Origin: Mariannaea sp. PMI_226
Lineage: Eukaryota; Ascomycota; Sordariomycetes; Hypocreales; Nectriaceae
DNA length: 64,000 nucleotides
Direction of reading: 5' to 3'
Assembly: GCA_024336345.1 (NCBI GenBank)
Contig: JANFOG010000003.1
Location: 626,501 to 690,500 of the forward strand
Both the position numbers and the translations under genes were made by a program. A model generated the notes under the pieces. That model made no database searches. It worked only from the letters and a program-made list of their open reading frames with translations, and was not told where the DNA came from. Within the stretch, counting starts at the first letter, position 1, and each line of letters opens with the position of its first letter. This document shows, in pieces, positions 24,952 to 36,759 of this stretch.

Positions 24952-26221
24952 TTACAGGAGGTCATCAGACCCACTAGCCACGCTTTGCTCAATGGCCATC
25001 ATGATGGAGCGCTCTGAGAAAACGGGCCCTTGACCATCACAGCGGGCGGTGTGCTTGAGTCGGTCGCTCACATCGCCCACATCAATGAGGCCTCTCTTGA
25101 AGAGATCATGATTGATGATAAAATCCCAAGTAGCGCCGGCAGCTAGGAGACGCTCGCCGTCGTCTGCAGTGACAATTCGATGGGATGGAGTCTTGTTGGT
25201 GTGGTTCTGGAGAACATTGGAGTAAAATTCCGATGAGTTGAAGCGTACTAAGCCACTGGGGGGTTCAGAGGAGGTGGAGCCTTTGTGCATGCCGCCAGAG
25301 GTGGCTCGGAGGATCTCGTTTTCGGTGGACATCTTTTGCAGGTCTCGCTTGAGACGTTCGTTCTCGACTGAAGCTTTCTGTTGGGCTGCCTCTAGATCCG
25401 CAAGCTTAGCCTCAAGATCCTTAACATGTTTTTCCTTTCTTTCGCGGAACGCTCGTTGACTATAAGAAAAGAGTGTCAGCTCGTATGCAAACAGAAGCAA
25501 AAGCTGATATTATTCAAAGTTGTCCATATGCCTGGCTGATTGACAAAAGTCCGATTCTCCAAGTGCAAATGGCAATAGAGAAGTTTGACAAGCGACAAAA
25601 AAAAAGGACGTACGCAGCACGGTTCTGGGCCTTTCGTCGAGACTGAGCGGGTGTGAGGCTATCATCCTCCTCACTAGTTCCGCGGGCGACCACTCCGTCT
25701 TCAGAGCTACCATCGGAGCCCTTCATGGGCTGCATCGTACGGGGTAAGCTGCCATGTCGTGGCTGCTGGCCGGCAAACAAGCTGTGGTTGGGCGTAGGAG
25801 GACTGGGAAAGGCGTTAGGCGGATGCGGGTTGGTGGTGAAGCCTTGGCCGTAGTCAAAGGGAGAAAATTGCTCGTTGGCGTGCGGCAGGTTTTCAAAAGT
25901 CTCCTATCGACGACAAAACGTCAGTACAAATAGAGGGGATAGTCGATTGATATAAGCATAGGCCAATGCAGGTGCAGACGCTGGAGGGTAGCAGGTGTCT
26001 GGTGGTGCTGATAGAGTAATGCTCAGGTAAGGAGCGCTAAGGCATGTCTGCACGTTGCGAGTGGGGGAAACCTGGAGATGTTGACCTCAACTTACCGGTG
26101 GGGAAGGGTTGAACTCATCCGAGGGTGCAGAGTGGGAATGCGAAGGCGTCAGGGGAGTGATAGGCATGAAGTGATGGTAGGGCTGAGTGCCAGGGAAGCT
26201 GTATTGGCCGGTGAAGTCCAT
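24952..26221 (-). CDS. kapC: AP-1-like bZIP transcription factor KapC
   Basis: Three exons: 26221-26096, 25903-25614 and 25459-24952, giving 307 residues. Introns are 25904-26095 (192 nt) and 25460-25613 (154 nt). Exon 1 (42 codons, starting MDFTGQYSFPG) is short; it is supported by the GTAAGT donor and phase 0 join. The bZIP basic region spans about 128-150 and carries the Pap1/AP-1-type signature NxxAQxxFR (Asn136, Ala139, Gln140, Phe143, Arg144), followed by a leucine zipper to about 185. The second intron splits the codon of the invariant Ala139. The C-terminal half (SHRIVTADDGERLL, GATWDFI) matches the KapC/FCR3 branch of fungal Pap1-type factors and lacks the Cys-rich domain of Yap1, so direct redox sensing of that kind is not expected. 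A nuclear regulator of stress or metabolism is inferred. Upstream lies the longest gene-free region of the window. Confidence 0.93.
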
Positions 26222-26529
26222 GATGTTTGGCGAAAATGGTGGAGGAGTAGGAGCAGCAGCAGCAGCAAGAGCACGGACGAGGCGAGAACGTTTGTAATTA
26301 AATAGCGGGCGAAGCTTGGGCCTTTATGGAGAGGGCGTCGTGAAGAGAGAGAGAGAGCTTCGAAAGCCCGGATGCTAAGGAGTCGCTCCGACAATGGTAG
26401 TGCAGATGATGACTGATGCGAAGAGAAGTCGGAAGGTAATTAATAGATTGCAAGAGTGGGTGACGAGGTGGGTATTATGAGATTGTGAGAATTCTTCACG
26501 GCGAAGGCGGCGAGGCGAGGTTGTGGATG

Positions 26530-26583
26530 TGAAAAGGTGCAAGTGCAAGTGCAAGGTGCAAGGTGCAGGTGCAGGTGCGAGTG
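26530..26583. repeat. Degenerate GTGCAA/GTGCAG tandem array
   Basis: About eight hexamer-like units of the form GTGCAA, GTGCAAG and GTGCAG run head to tail about 0.3 kb upstream of the kapC start. On the kapC coding strand it is a pyrimidine-leaning TTGCAC/CTGCAC array. It is a simple-sequence expansion with no coding role seen. Confidence 0.75.
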
Positions 26584-26732
26584 GGCAGAGACAGGCAGGA
26601 GCCAGGAGCGGGCGAGCGAGCGAGTTGAGCCCAAAGACAGAAAGAAGGGCAGGTGGGACTTGGGGTCGCACTTGGCAAGCGGGAGTCTCAAGTCTTGTAT
26701 GTACCCATTCAACTCAACAGAGGATGAGGTAA

Positions 26733-26862
26733 GGTACTGTTGGTGAGGTGAGGGTGAGGTGAGGTGAGGTAAGGCGATGCAGGGCGAGGTAGGGCGCGGC
26801 AGGAGTGAATGGGACGAGATGGGATGGGATCGCACAGGAGGATATGAGGTGAGGTGAGGCGG
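26733..26862. repeat. GGTGAGG/GGTAAGG-type repeat clusters
   Basis: Clusters of GGTGA and GGTAAGG pentamer/heptamer repeats occur at about 26738-26774 and again at 26847-26860. They are G-rich on the plus strand, so C-rich on the kapC coding strand, 0.5-0.65 kb upstream of its ATG. Confidence 0.7.
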
Positions 26863-26992
26863 GCAACGTGCGTCTTGTCTTGTCTTGTGGTCTCGGAGAC
26901 AACGGCAATAGAGCAGCTAGTGACAAGATGCAAGAGCCCGAGAAGGGGACTGACTGGCAGTAGTAATGTCCGGTAGTGGGCAGTTTGGTGGG

Positions 26993-27042
26993 CAGTGGTA
27001 GTGGCAGTGGCAGTAGTGGTGGTGGTGGCGGCGGCGGCAGTC
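26993..27042. repeat. GGT/GGC/AGT triplet repeat
   Basis: AGTGGTAGTGGCAGTGGCAGT is followed by four GGT and four GGC-type triplets. It is a simple triplet expansion in the kapC upstream region, outside any supported coding frame. Confidence 0.8.
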
Positions 27043-27970
27043 TTGGGTAGGGAGTCTTGGTAGGGGGAGAGAGGTTCGGTAGGCAAGGTCGGTAGGGCAG
27101 GTCAGAAAGGTTATGTAAGTTTGCTTATGTAGGCGATGTCGGGGGGGAGCTAACTAAAGGTCGCTGGCCATGAGACAGGACACGCCCAAGGACCCAGGAC
27201 CGAGAAGGAAGGGGAATGGCGCGTGCGTGTTTGGTGTTGAATGGGTGTGGGTTCTCCGTTGTGCTGGCCTAGGGACTAAGATGTGGCGATAAAGTGTGAT
27301 CTGAGGGCCTTGGTCAGTTTATTGCCCAGACAGGAAGTAGGTGTGATTTTTACCGTGTCATTTGGGTGGTAGCAAGGAGGCGAGGGGAAGGGAAGAAAAA
27401 AAGGAACCCAGAAACGTGTTTAGTAATTTCCCCAGAGCCGTCGATTTAGCATATGGAGTTTGATGGGGAATTTGGTTTTCGGAACCGACCCTGTTATTAC
27501 CAACGGTCCCTTGCGAGAACCGATGTGGGAGATGAGATAAACCCACGGATGGTGAATGCAGACGAGCCTGGACTTCAAGACTTTCAACGCTCGATGAACA
27601 TGAAGAGATGCAGGAAACTTCAGGTCAAGCAAAGAAAATCTGCCATGCAATAATAGAAGAAAAAGAGGGTGGGAGAGCCACGTGCGAATTCATATCATAG
27701 TTCAAGCCCATCCAAGCCCATCCCAGATAACTCGGGCAGACGAAAAAGACGCCTTCGATCCTTTCGCATGATGTGCTTCTTCAGCCAGGCACACCCTGAG
27801 GCATTCGTCCAGACATGTCAAAAAATCCCCCGCTAGGGGCTCAAGTGCGGAATTGGTATCCAGAAAAAAGAAAATTGGGGGTCTCAGTCCCCTTCCTTCA
27901 CCCCTTCCAGCTGATCGATCGGACAGGTCTTGGACTAAAGAGAGCCGCCGCGCCGCAATGTCAAGCCAGG

Positions 27971-27989
27971 CCCCCCCCCCCCTCCCCCC
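27971..27989. repeat. C12-T-C6 tract
   Basis: A homopolymer-type cytosine run interrupted by one T. It is one of several G/C runs in the gene-free stretch. Confidence 0.9.
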
Positions 27990-28627
27990 AAGCAAGACCC
28001 CTCCCAAAAGCGAGACCCGAGACCACAGGGCAGCAGGGGACATCCAAAAAGAAAAAAAGATGGAAACGAAGCTTTCGCTGGAATGAATGGATGGGACTCG
28101 TACGGGACTCGTACGCACACGCCCCTTCTTCCCTCTTCTCAAAATTCCTCCAATGGCATTGTTTCGTCATGGCAAAATGCATACTATGGCACATGCAGAA
28201 CAGGCAAATCCACTTGGTCCCTATCAATCTGTTGTTCTCTTCAAAATAGCCTAGTGATCGACCACCAATCCCACCGCCCTGAGGGCTTTAAGCCTTGTCC
28301 ATGTTCCGTGACCTTGTTAGCAAGAGTTGAGGTATGGAGATCGTTGATGTTGCTTTTTTGTTATCCCCAAGGTACATGCTATGTAGTAGCCCTATGAAGA
28401 TTTGCGCTCATGCGCGAAGAACTTAGCCGAAGCAATTAATTACATAGTAACAACCAACCCCAACCCGCCCCTCAACCCCCAATTTACATTCACGAGTTCC
28501 TCTCCACGCAAACGTCTCGTATCCCCATGCCATGTCCCCTACGCATATGCATATGCATACTTACGTCTGATTGCATGTACATAGGTCCCGTACCCCCTTT
28601 ACCGAGTCTCCTATCTCGTACTCCCCC

Positions 28628-28684
28628 TACCTAATTACCTACCTACCTACCTACTTGCCGACTTACTTGCCTACTTACCTACCT
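28628..28684. repeat. CCTA/CTTA tetranucleotide repeats
   Basis: Two blocks of ACCTACCT-type repeats, with degenerate ACTTACTTGCC units between them. The same tetranucleotide occurs elsewhere in the window's intergenic DNA. Confidence 0.8.
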
Positions 28685-29041
28685 ACATAGTATGCGTCAG
28701 GCAGGGCAAGCAAGTACGAAGTATATACCGACAACGACAACGACACGCATGCACGACCTACACAGTAGCTACATAGACTAAGTTACATACACAACGGGTC
28801 CGAACGAAGGAACTTTTTTTTAGGAGCACTTTGTTGGGCTCAAAGCACCACCCAGGCTCTCCCGTCAAACGGCACCTACGTAGGCGCTTCGTGAAGCAGC
28901 CCTACCTGGCTAGCTACCTTAGCTACCTAGGGCAGGAGGGCTGCGGCCAAGGTACGAGCCTTATGTCAATGTGTTTTACGCCCAAATTACGGATCCAAGG
29001 CTCCTCCTCCTGGTCCATGCCATCCCTCTCTCTTCTACCGA

Positions 29042-29075
29042 GGGGGGGGAGGGGAGGGGGGGGGGGGGGGGGGGG
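29042..29075 (+). repeat. G8-A-G4-A-G20 tract, potential G-quadruplex
   Basis: The plus strand has 32 guanines in 34 bases, in three runs of 8, 4 and 20. Such a tract satisfies the G3+ quadruplex pattern many times over. It is non-coding, about 2.8 kb upstream of kapC. The exact run length may be uncertain because long G runs are hard to sequence. Confidence 0.9.
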
Positions 29076-30914
29076 CGCCCAAGCATAATGAGGTAGGTAC
29101 ACAGTAGGCAAAGCGTGAGTGGGGGGCATTCCGCGACGTGCACCACCCTTCGTACCGCACTTCATTGCACCGCACTATATTACTGCACAGTGGTTGCGAT
29201 GCGACAATGCGTTTCCCGCTTTCATGAGCGAACGGATAAAGGCTACGTAACGTATCAGCTGCTAGTTTGCACCAGCCTCGTGGTAGATTGGCTGGGGCCG
29301 TTGAATTGACTTGTGTGAGAATGACACCCGAGACCATTGACTGGAACCGCTTGTAGCGCAGGTGGATCCGGAGTTCTTCATCTTCAGGGTCGAGCTGTGA
29401 CAGTGGAGGAAAGCTTCTGAAGATTTGCCTGTTGTTGCAAGGAGTTCAGTTAACGCGGCGACGATAGCGGCGAGACAGAAATGGCATAACGACCCGACTT
29501 TTTTTTCCCTTCCCCTTCCCTCCCTCTCTCTCGTGCTCTCTCCGTCCGACAGAATTGCCATTGTGAACAGCATGTACGTACAGTCCGTACCGCAGAGCTG
29601 CGCCTAAACATACATACATAGACATGTACTATGCATGTATGTGCAAAGTATATCTCGAAAATTGGGCTCTTATAATTCGCTGTCCGTTTCGGTTTCGGAC
29701 CGTCCGTCGAAAACGGCCGCCCACAGCAAAATATACTGTATTGGTCAATTCTTTCCTCTCACGTGCAGGTAACTTTATACACGGCCTCCAACAATACAAC
29801 AAGTCCAGAGAGTCATTCTCTTAATTATACTCTACTAAGTATACGTAAAACCAAACCGGAAAAAAATGACGACACAAAAAAACGAACGACGTAAACGTGC
29901 AGATATCCCACAGCATCTTGAAGCTGGGTCAGCCTTAATGGGTAGTAAGATTCCCACAGCGCCAAGGAAGGATGAGGCTGCAGCACAAATTCCAAAGGGT
30001 CTGGAACAAATGATCGGCCTTTTCGGCCCTTTCTTCGTCCCGTAGCGGCCGGGGGGGAAGAATGGGCTGGCAAATACATAACATAGCTTCCCTAGCGTCC
30101 CGAAAAAAAAAAGTGGTATGTACGCTACAGTACAGTCACAGTATGCAGTATGAAAAACTGAAGGATTGAAGGGGGGCCCGGAGGATGGCGATATGCGCAT
30201 GGGGGAGGGGGGAGGGATAAGGATAGGAGAGCAAACGGAGAATACAAGAGCGGAGAAAAAAAGAAGATGAAAGGAGGATCCAACTCGCCATTGCAACGTC
30301 TTCCAATGAGGCACCTACTATGTGCCTCCAACACACATCGTACAGCATCATAACATGTTAGTGTGTTGTGTCTTGGTGCATGGCAGTTTTGAGCTTCTTG
30401 CGTTGGAGGTTGAAGGATAGATTCAAACCTTAATGGCTGTGATACTCCAATAGAATATGTGCGATGGAACAAGGGAGGGTGTGGGAGGGCTTTAAGCATT
30501 TTTTGGAGGGGGACTGAAGAGGCTTCGGACTGGGCAGGAGTATCACGGCCGAGGACGGCCATTGGCAGGAATTCCAAATATCTTTCCTTTTGGATCGTTC
30601 CAAAATGGAGATTGGGCTAGGTAGAAAGTAGGAAGATGGCATCCAGGTGGATGGATTGAGGCGCCAACAAACAAGGGGGGGGACCCAGTTACGGAGTTGA
30701 GGTGGCTGAGATGGCTGACCGACCGGCCGAGAGAGAGTGTGACGGACGGAAGGGGTGGGTGAGACATTCCGACTTATTGGTTGGGCTATGGATATGGATA
30801 TGGCGTTTCTGCGGCAGGCATCTCGCCAGCGGGTCTTCCAGCAGTTCGGTACAGCTCTCGCCAAACTGTGTCGTTCACTAATTGATTTATCCTCTTGAAC
30901 AGAGTTATAGAAGA

Positions 30915-30933
30915 GGGGGGGGGGGGGGGGGGG
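30915..30933 (+). repeat. G19 homopolymer
   Basis: An uninterrupted guanine run in the gene-free stretch, flanked by GA-rich sequence. Confidence 0.9.
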
Positions 30934-32949
30934 AGCGAGGGTTGAAGGGGCATATTGGCGACGGGCACGTCACTGGCTGAAGCGACCCTTCTTTGCGAGG
31001 AAGATGGAGGGGCCAAATGATGCATGAGGCACTCTTCTGAATAGCTTCGGACAGCACGGAAAACACATGAATAGTGAACTCGATCCAATGAGCCTTGCTG
31101 AAATGATTAGATGATTATTCTCTCCCTCCCTCTCACTCTCTCATTCTTCCCTCAATTTGGCTCTCGCGGTGAAGGGGACAAAAAAGAAGTGCCAAGCCCA
31201 GTGGACCGGAAAATTCCCCAACACAGAAGAGAAGGAGAAAGAGGGGGGGATGTAGAAGGCCGAGGCAGTGGATGGGATGATGACGAGGACCTGTAGAGAG
31301 ACAGGCCCGCCCAGGGGACTGATTCAAGTCGATTTCCCCCATCTCATACGACCTAATTGTGTATTGTAAGTTAACTACAGTAAGTAAGCTTTGCTCAACG
31401 GCTGCCCCGCTCCCACCTGCTTTGCCTTCCCCTCCCTCCCTCCTCTCTCTGCTCCCATTTTTTCTTTCTCTTTTTATTGACTCTTTTCTCATCCGTACGA
31501 GTAAGCGAGATACGTATCTTTTCGTTTGTTTGGAGATGGTGAGTGGGAGTGTGAAGTGTGAGTGATTGCATTGAGTGATTACTACTGGACGGTGGGTGTG
31601 ATCTTTTTCGCCCGTATTTCAAAACGGAATATAGATGAGCGAGCGCCAAGAGTTTGTGGAGGCACCGTAGGCACAGCAATTCCGTAACTAGTGCTGTTGC
31701 TGTTGTATACACGTATCATATCCTTTCCATTGGGATGGGAGTTTCGAAATGATTACCAGCAAAGATACCTTTCTCTGTTGCAGATCGAATACCCTGTTAC
31801 CCAGCATCTTCGTATATACTATGTAGTAATATCATGGCAAGAGGTACGGTACCGACTAGGTTTCTAACAACTACCTTATTAGGCACTGACTGTAATTAAA
31901 ATACCAAGTAAGCAACTCCATAACAATCAAATCGGTGTGCCCCCTTGTATGTCTTTGCCTGCCTGCCTGCCTACCATAACCTGCCTGCTGAACTGGCGCT
32001 CTCAATCTCCGACTCTGACCTCCTATTCCTCGCTAGCAGGCACACACGGACACACGTACACTCACACACACCATATGCCCACGTGCGCAGTTGACACCTC
32101 GCTAAGAAGGCAAACCCTCCTAGCTGACTGCTGGAACCAAACTTTGTTGCTCACCGGCTGCCACGAGTATTCGGCTTTCGCTCGAAGAAGGTTACCTATA
32201 ACTCTGTGCTAAGGTATAAACCCCCCTCCCTCCCATCCCCTCCCCTTCTCCCGGATAGGTACATAATAGGCTGGGTACATCTGTACATAGTACTATCGCA
32301 GTAGTTGACATTGCTGCACGTCCTAGAGTAGTCATCAACTTGAGGTGATGTAGACACGGGCCCGCTTCCCATCCTGCGCCTCGCCTCTCGCTATTCGCTG
32401 TTTCGTGGCCATGTACCTCTAATTCCAAATTACTTGCCTGCATAACGCACACCTGGGCTGCACTAGTCGTATCATTTCTCCATCATACTACAGATTGCAT
32501 ACATCGTACATACAGTAGATCCATTTATCCACCACCAATGCCCCCTTGTTCAAAATCAAAGGAACATGACTTTTAGGGCAGGCCATGGGAGGAAAAAAAA
32601 AAAAAAAACCCCTGGAAGAGGAAGTGGGGATGAGGGTAACGACTGGGAAAACAGCTGGCAGATTTGCATTGATTGGATATTTTCGAGGATCAAGGGTTGA
32701 AGAAAAAAGGTTGGCTGACTTGGGTAACCACATATTCAGACCTCCTTCATGACTTGTTGCGATTTCTAATTTCTAACGAAGCGCAATATACAGTCCAGCC
32801 CCCAAAAACATACTACCATGTTGGGTTGAGTACCCCATCATAACAGACATACTATGTAGTAGCTAGATTCACAGCCGGGCCCCAAAACGAATTGCCAACC
32901 GCCCAGCGGGGCTATGACATCCCGTAGGGCAGAATTTAGATTCCCATTG

Positions 32950-32980
32950 GGATCCATCACGGATCCATCCTGGATCCATC
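32950..32980. repeat. Three GGATCCATC copies at 11-base spacing
   Basis: GGATCCATC begins at 32950, 32961 and 32972, with two different bases between copies. A regular 11-base period is close to one helical turn, so the copies face the same side of the DNA. A role as a binding site array is possible but not shown. Confidence 0.75.
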
Positions 32981-33637
32981 GCCCTTCATTATAGCTCGCT
33001 CGTAATGGGCATGGGACCCCAGAGTAAAACGGAGTCTTCCCCCCTCGCCTCGCTTGCCCTGCCGGCGCCGGTCCGTTGACTACCTTGACTACCTTGCCTG
33101 CCTATGAATATAACAGTGCAAAACCATGTACTATGGTAGTATTCGTAGTACGTATACACAGTAGTTTCTCTCTGTCCCGCCGCCCAGACCATCTTCTCCA
33201 TCCAACCTTTTTCCCCATTTGTTAATTTTCCATGTCCTTGGCGATGCCCCGAGCTTCTGTTGCAACTCTTGTCTTATCCTATATAGTCGAATACACAGTA
33301 TCCATTGCATGCATAGTGTCTCACGATTTGATATTTTTGTTTTCGTATCGTGCTTTTCTTTCTTCCTGGTACGTTTAGTCAATCTAGGTAGGTAATTAAT
33401 TTGTCCAACTATGTGCCATGGAGCAAGTGAGCGTCATCGTTGTCGTTTTTGCCAAGAAGTAATTATCCAAGATAGAATGCGCCAGCACTTTCAGCCGGCC
33501 CAATGCAAAGTTTCTTGATATCCGCAGCATCGATGATCAAAACTTGCGACATTAACACTAACATTGGACATTTGACACTTTGAGGTTTTCTCTCTCTCTC
33601 TCCTTCACCTCACTCCCTCACTCACTCCCCTTCCCCT

Positions 33638-33651
33638 CCCCCCCCCCCCCC
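33638..33651 (-). repeat. C14 homopolymer (G14 on minus strand)
   Basis: It lies at the end of a CT-rich block (33587-33651) in the gene-free stretch. Confidence 0.9.
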
Positions 33652-36144
33652 TGCGAAATGCCATGCGAACCCCTCTCTAACCGGGCGTTCCGCCCCAAGC
33701 TTCGAAATTTCCAAACAGCCTTCCATGAAAACCATGGATCTTCCCACCCTTCTCAGACCTTTGCCACGTGTCGCGGACCTGGTGTTCTCCTCCCCTTGCC
33801 CCCCCATGTCACGCGTTCCAGGGCATTGGGCAAGGAAAGAGAATACTTGCGTGTGTGGCAGATATGGCGTTTGTCTCGAATATTCCCACAGACGTCATGT
33901 GGGAGGGCTGCGTGTACAAAAGATTAAAGGAAGAGGGGGGGGGATGGGGCAGAAAGGGAGGGGCTGACCTTGGACTTACACGGGAAAGCCATCCGGTGGA
34001 CCCGTGAGGACCATGGCACAAACCTTCCGAAATCTAGGGAAAGGGAAAAAAAAAGATAGTTTCTAATTAGTACCGTAGTAGGTATATTCGCAGAACGATT
34101 CAAAGAAAAGAAGTTCTTCTCAGAGATCCATCTGCCAAAAGTGCACACATGAATGACTTCCCGAAAGCGTTCAAAGTTTCTCCCTGGACTCGCAGAGAAT
34201 CCTACGTAACCACATGTTTCTGCGGCCTCAAATCTCCGCCCCGTCGACGCCATGCATCGCCTAAGGAAGATAGCAAGAAAAGTACAAAGAAGAGAAAAGA
34301 GAAAAAACCTGAGAAATGAGAGGGTCCATTCATAGGTCAATGGTCCCATGGTCCCATGGTCTATCCATCTTGTGCTGCACGTCTGGGTCTCCTTCGGCCG
34401 ACAGTTCGGCCTTGATGACGATCCCTTCCTTCAAGGCTCGAAGGGAAAGAAGTTTCTCTTATCAAAGAGGCCAGCCAACCCTAGGAGGTTACCTATTCAC
34501 TCACACAACTCGTACGAGGTAGAATACACTCCCCTCTCCTCTCTATACCCTCTATACCCTCTCTATCTCCTCTCTCTACCCTCACCCTAAGAAGTAAGAG
34601 GGGGGACCCTTACCGCCTCATATGGCCCCTATGGCCCTACGGCGCGCTATGTCTGGGCCAGGGAATTGGCCAGAAACTCAAAAGAATCATCATCCACTCA
34701 GCCGCCAACCAAGACCACTTATGGTGTAGTTGGAGGGACCAGAGGGAACGACCCCAAGACCACACACACACACCTACTTTTCTTTCCTGTACCTACCTAT
34801 CCGCTCCGCAATGACATACCATCGGCAAAAGTTACCCTCCCTACCTATAACACCGGTACGGTACATCTTTGCGTACCGGAATCTCGATAGCACAATCCCA
34901 TCTATGAAAGCTTGGCTAATGTGTGATTCCTCATATTCCTCACGGTATGATGAAAGATGACGATAAAGATGTTGACGGCAGGAATAGCACTAGCCCTGCA
35001 TGTAGGGTCCTCTCAGCACAGATATACAGTATTATACGGTATTACACAGTTCGGTACAGTTCGTTAGAGCACTGTAATGTATCGTAATGCAAAAAAATGC
35101 TCTGAGTTGTATTGCAGGTACTGTACTCTGTACTTGAGCTGCCCGTTTATTTGGGGCCTCAACTCCGGGTCCGTCTACTACCGGGCCGTTATGCGGGATT
35201 GTTCATGACTTGAGTTGACGTTACATGCCGCTTTTGTCTTTCCAAACTTGATGAAGTTACATGCAATCTTTTCTTGCAAGATGCAAGCCAAAACATTCTA
35301 TTTTGCTGACTCAAGTGCTGCATGCAGTGGCTGTGCGGTCCGTACATCCAAACACGCGGCCCCAAAAACTTCTTTCAAAAAGCAACTTTAGCTGCGGGTT
35401 AGTCGGTCGAGACTGTTGGAAAACTTACGAGATAGGATCCCGAAGGAATTTGGAAAAAGTTAGTTAATTAGTTGATTAACCGCGGCAAGGTACAGACAGA
35501 GTGAGTTAGTGACTTGAGTTGAGTTGAGTGAGTGAGTTGACTGGCTGCCAGTGAATAATACTCAAACGCTGGGACAGTGCATAGCATGGCACTTGACAAC
35601 GAATCTCGCAATCAAATGGCACTATTCCTCTTCTTCTTCTGCAGCTGCATCCATCCTTTGTTCTCGACCGTTCTTCTCGGCCTCTTTCCTCCTTCGCTAG
35701 TATCTGCCCTGTCCAGTCCTCGGGCGGGCTGCATCGCCGAAACAAGCCGGCTCTGTGCTCCTTTGATATCGGACTACCTGACTACAGTAGGTATCGACGA
35801 AGTACTATGCATCCTTGGACTATCATCTGCACATAGTATACATAGCTCTACGAAGTTCTCCACCGTGGGGGGGAGGGCCCGGTACTCGCTTCTTCTTGTT
35901 TTTCTCTCAGTCGTATTCCAGGCTGCCGGCTGTCGATGAATCTTTTCATAAGGTAATATACAATTCTGTAGCCGATGCTTTGGTGCAGCCCACCCTTCTT
36001 TTTTTTCTCATTTAGCTGCTTCTGTCTGTACGCACGCACGCCTGCTTCTTCAATCATCCATGTGACCCAGTCTCCTCTCTGGGTTTTGCTTCTCCGGTGG
36101 CTTTTGCCCCCGGCACCAGGCAAAGCAATCTTGCCAGGGGTCCT

Positions 36145-36163
36145 CCCCCCCCCCCCCCCCCCC
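36145..36163 (-). repeat. C19 homopolymer (G19 on minus strand)
   Basis: An uninterrupted cytosine run about 0.6 kb downstream of the AspRS stop codon, in the gene-free stretch. Confidence 0.9.
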
Positions 36164-36759
36164 TTCGAGTCCTATAATGGCCCTTCATTTCGCATTCACA
36201 AGTTCATTGACCTAGGAGGCTGAAGAGGAAACAAGAGGGAATGGATGGTGGGGCCCTAGATGGAGTTCATTGCGGAACGGAATCCCACCGCAAGACATGG
36301 CGGCGCCGTATCCGTATCTCGGACACCAAAGCAACATCCCCTCACCCTCGAGCTGCGCCTCGGCTGGCTGCTTTGGGAAGCTCTGGACGGCGATGAATCC
36401 GTGGTATCCAACGCCCGCTATCTTGCGGCCTACTCACAATCACAATGGAAAGAGGTAACAGTAGTTAGTAGTAGGCATCAGTCATAGTACATACGTACAC
36501 TGCGGTCTGAGAAGGGGGGGACTTTCATGACTTCAATCAAAGTTGAATGAGTCACAAATGCTTCTCTATCAGTTCCATTGGTTCCTCGTAGATCTTTCGG
36601 TTCTAATTGCCCAGTATTCAAGCTTCAGATAATGCCGAGCTACTACCTTGCACACCGAGCCTATTCAACACAGTGCCTTTTTCGTTTTCTTCTTGATACA
36701 CACACTTTCCCACACCCACCCTCCTATTTCTTTTTATCTTACTCTCCCATCTCAACCCA

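Larger units (their letters stand above)
26222..36759. other. Gene-free stretch of 10.5 kb upstream of kapC
   Basis: This is the longest gene-poor region in the window, between kapC and the AspRS gene, both on the minus strand. ORFs here overlap on opposite strands, are mostly under 150 codons and show low-complexity translations without family resemblance. It is not strongly AT-biased, which argues against heavily RIP-mutated transposons. It contains GGTGAGG, GTGCAA and GGT/GGC arrays close to kapC (26530-27045), long G or C runs (27971-27989, 29042-29075, 30915-30933, 33638-33651, 36145-36163), CCTA arrays (28630-28684), the word TACTATGTAGTA (31817, 32850) and three GGATCCATC copies (32950-32980). 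It should include the kapC promoter and leader and the AspRS terminator; the rest is unexplained. Confidence 0.6.

Noticed and set aside
27702..28249. Overlapping ORFs of 144-146 codons on both strands
   Set aside because: Translations are driven by the C/G run and low-complexity sequence; no domain is visible.
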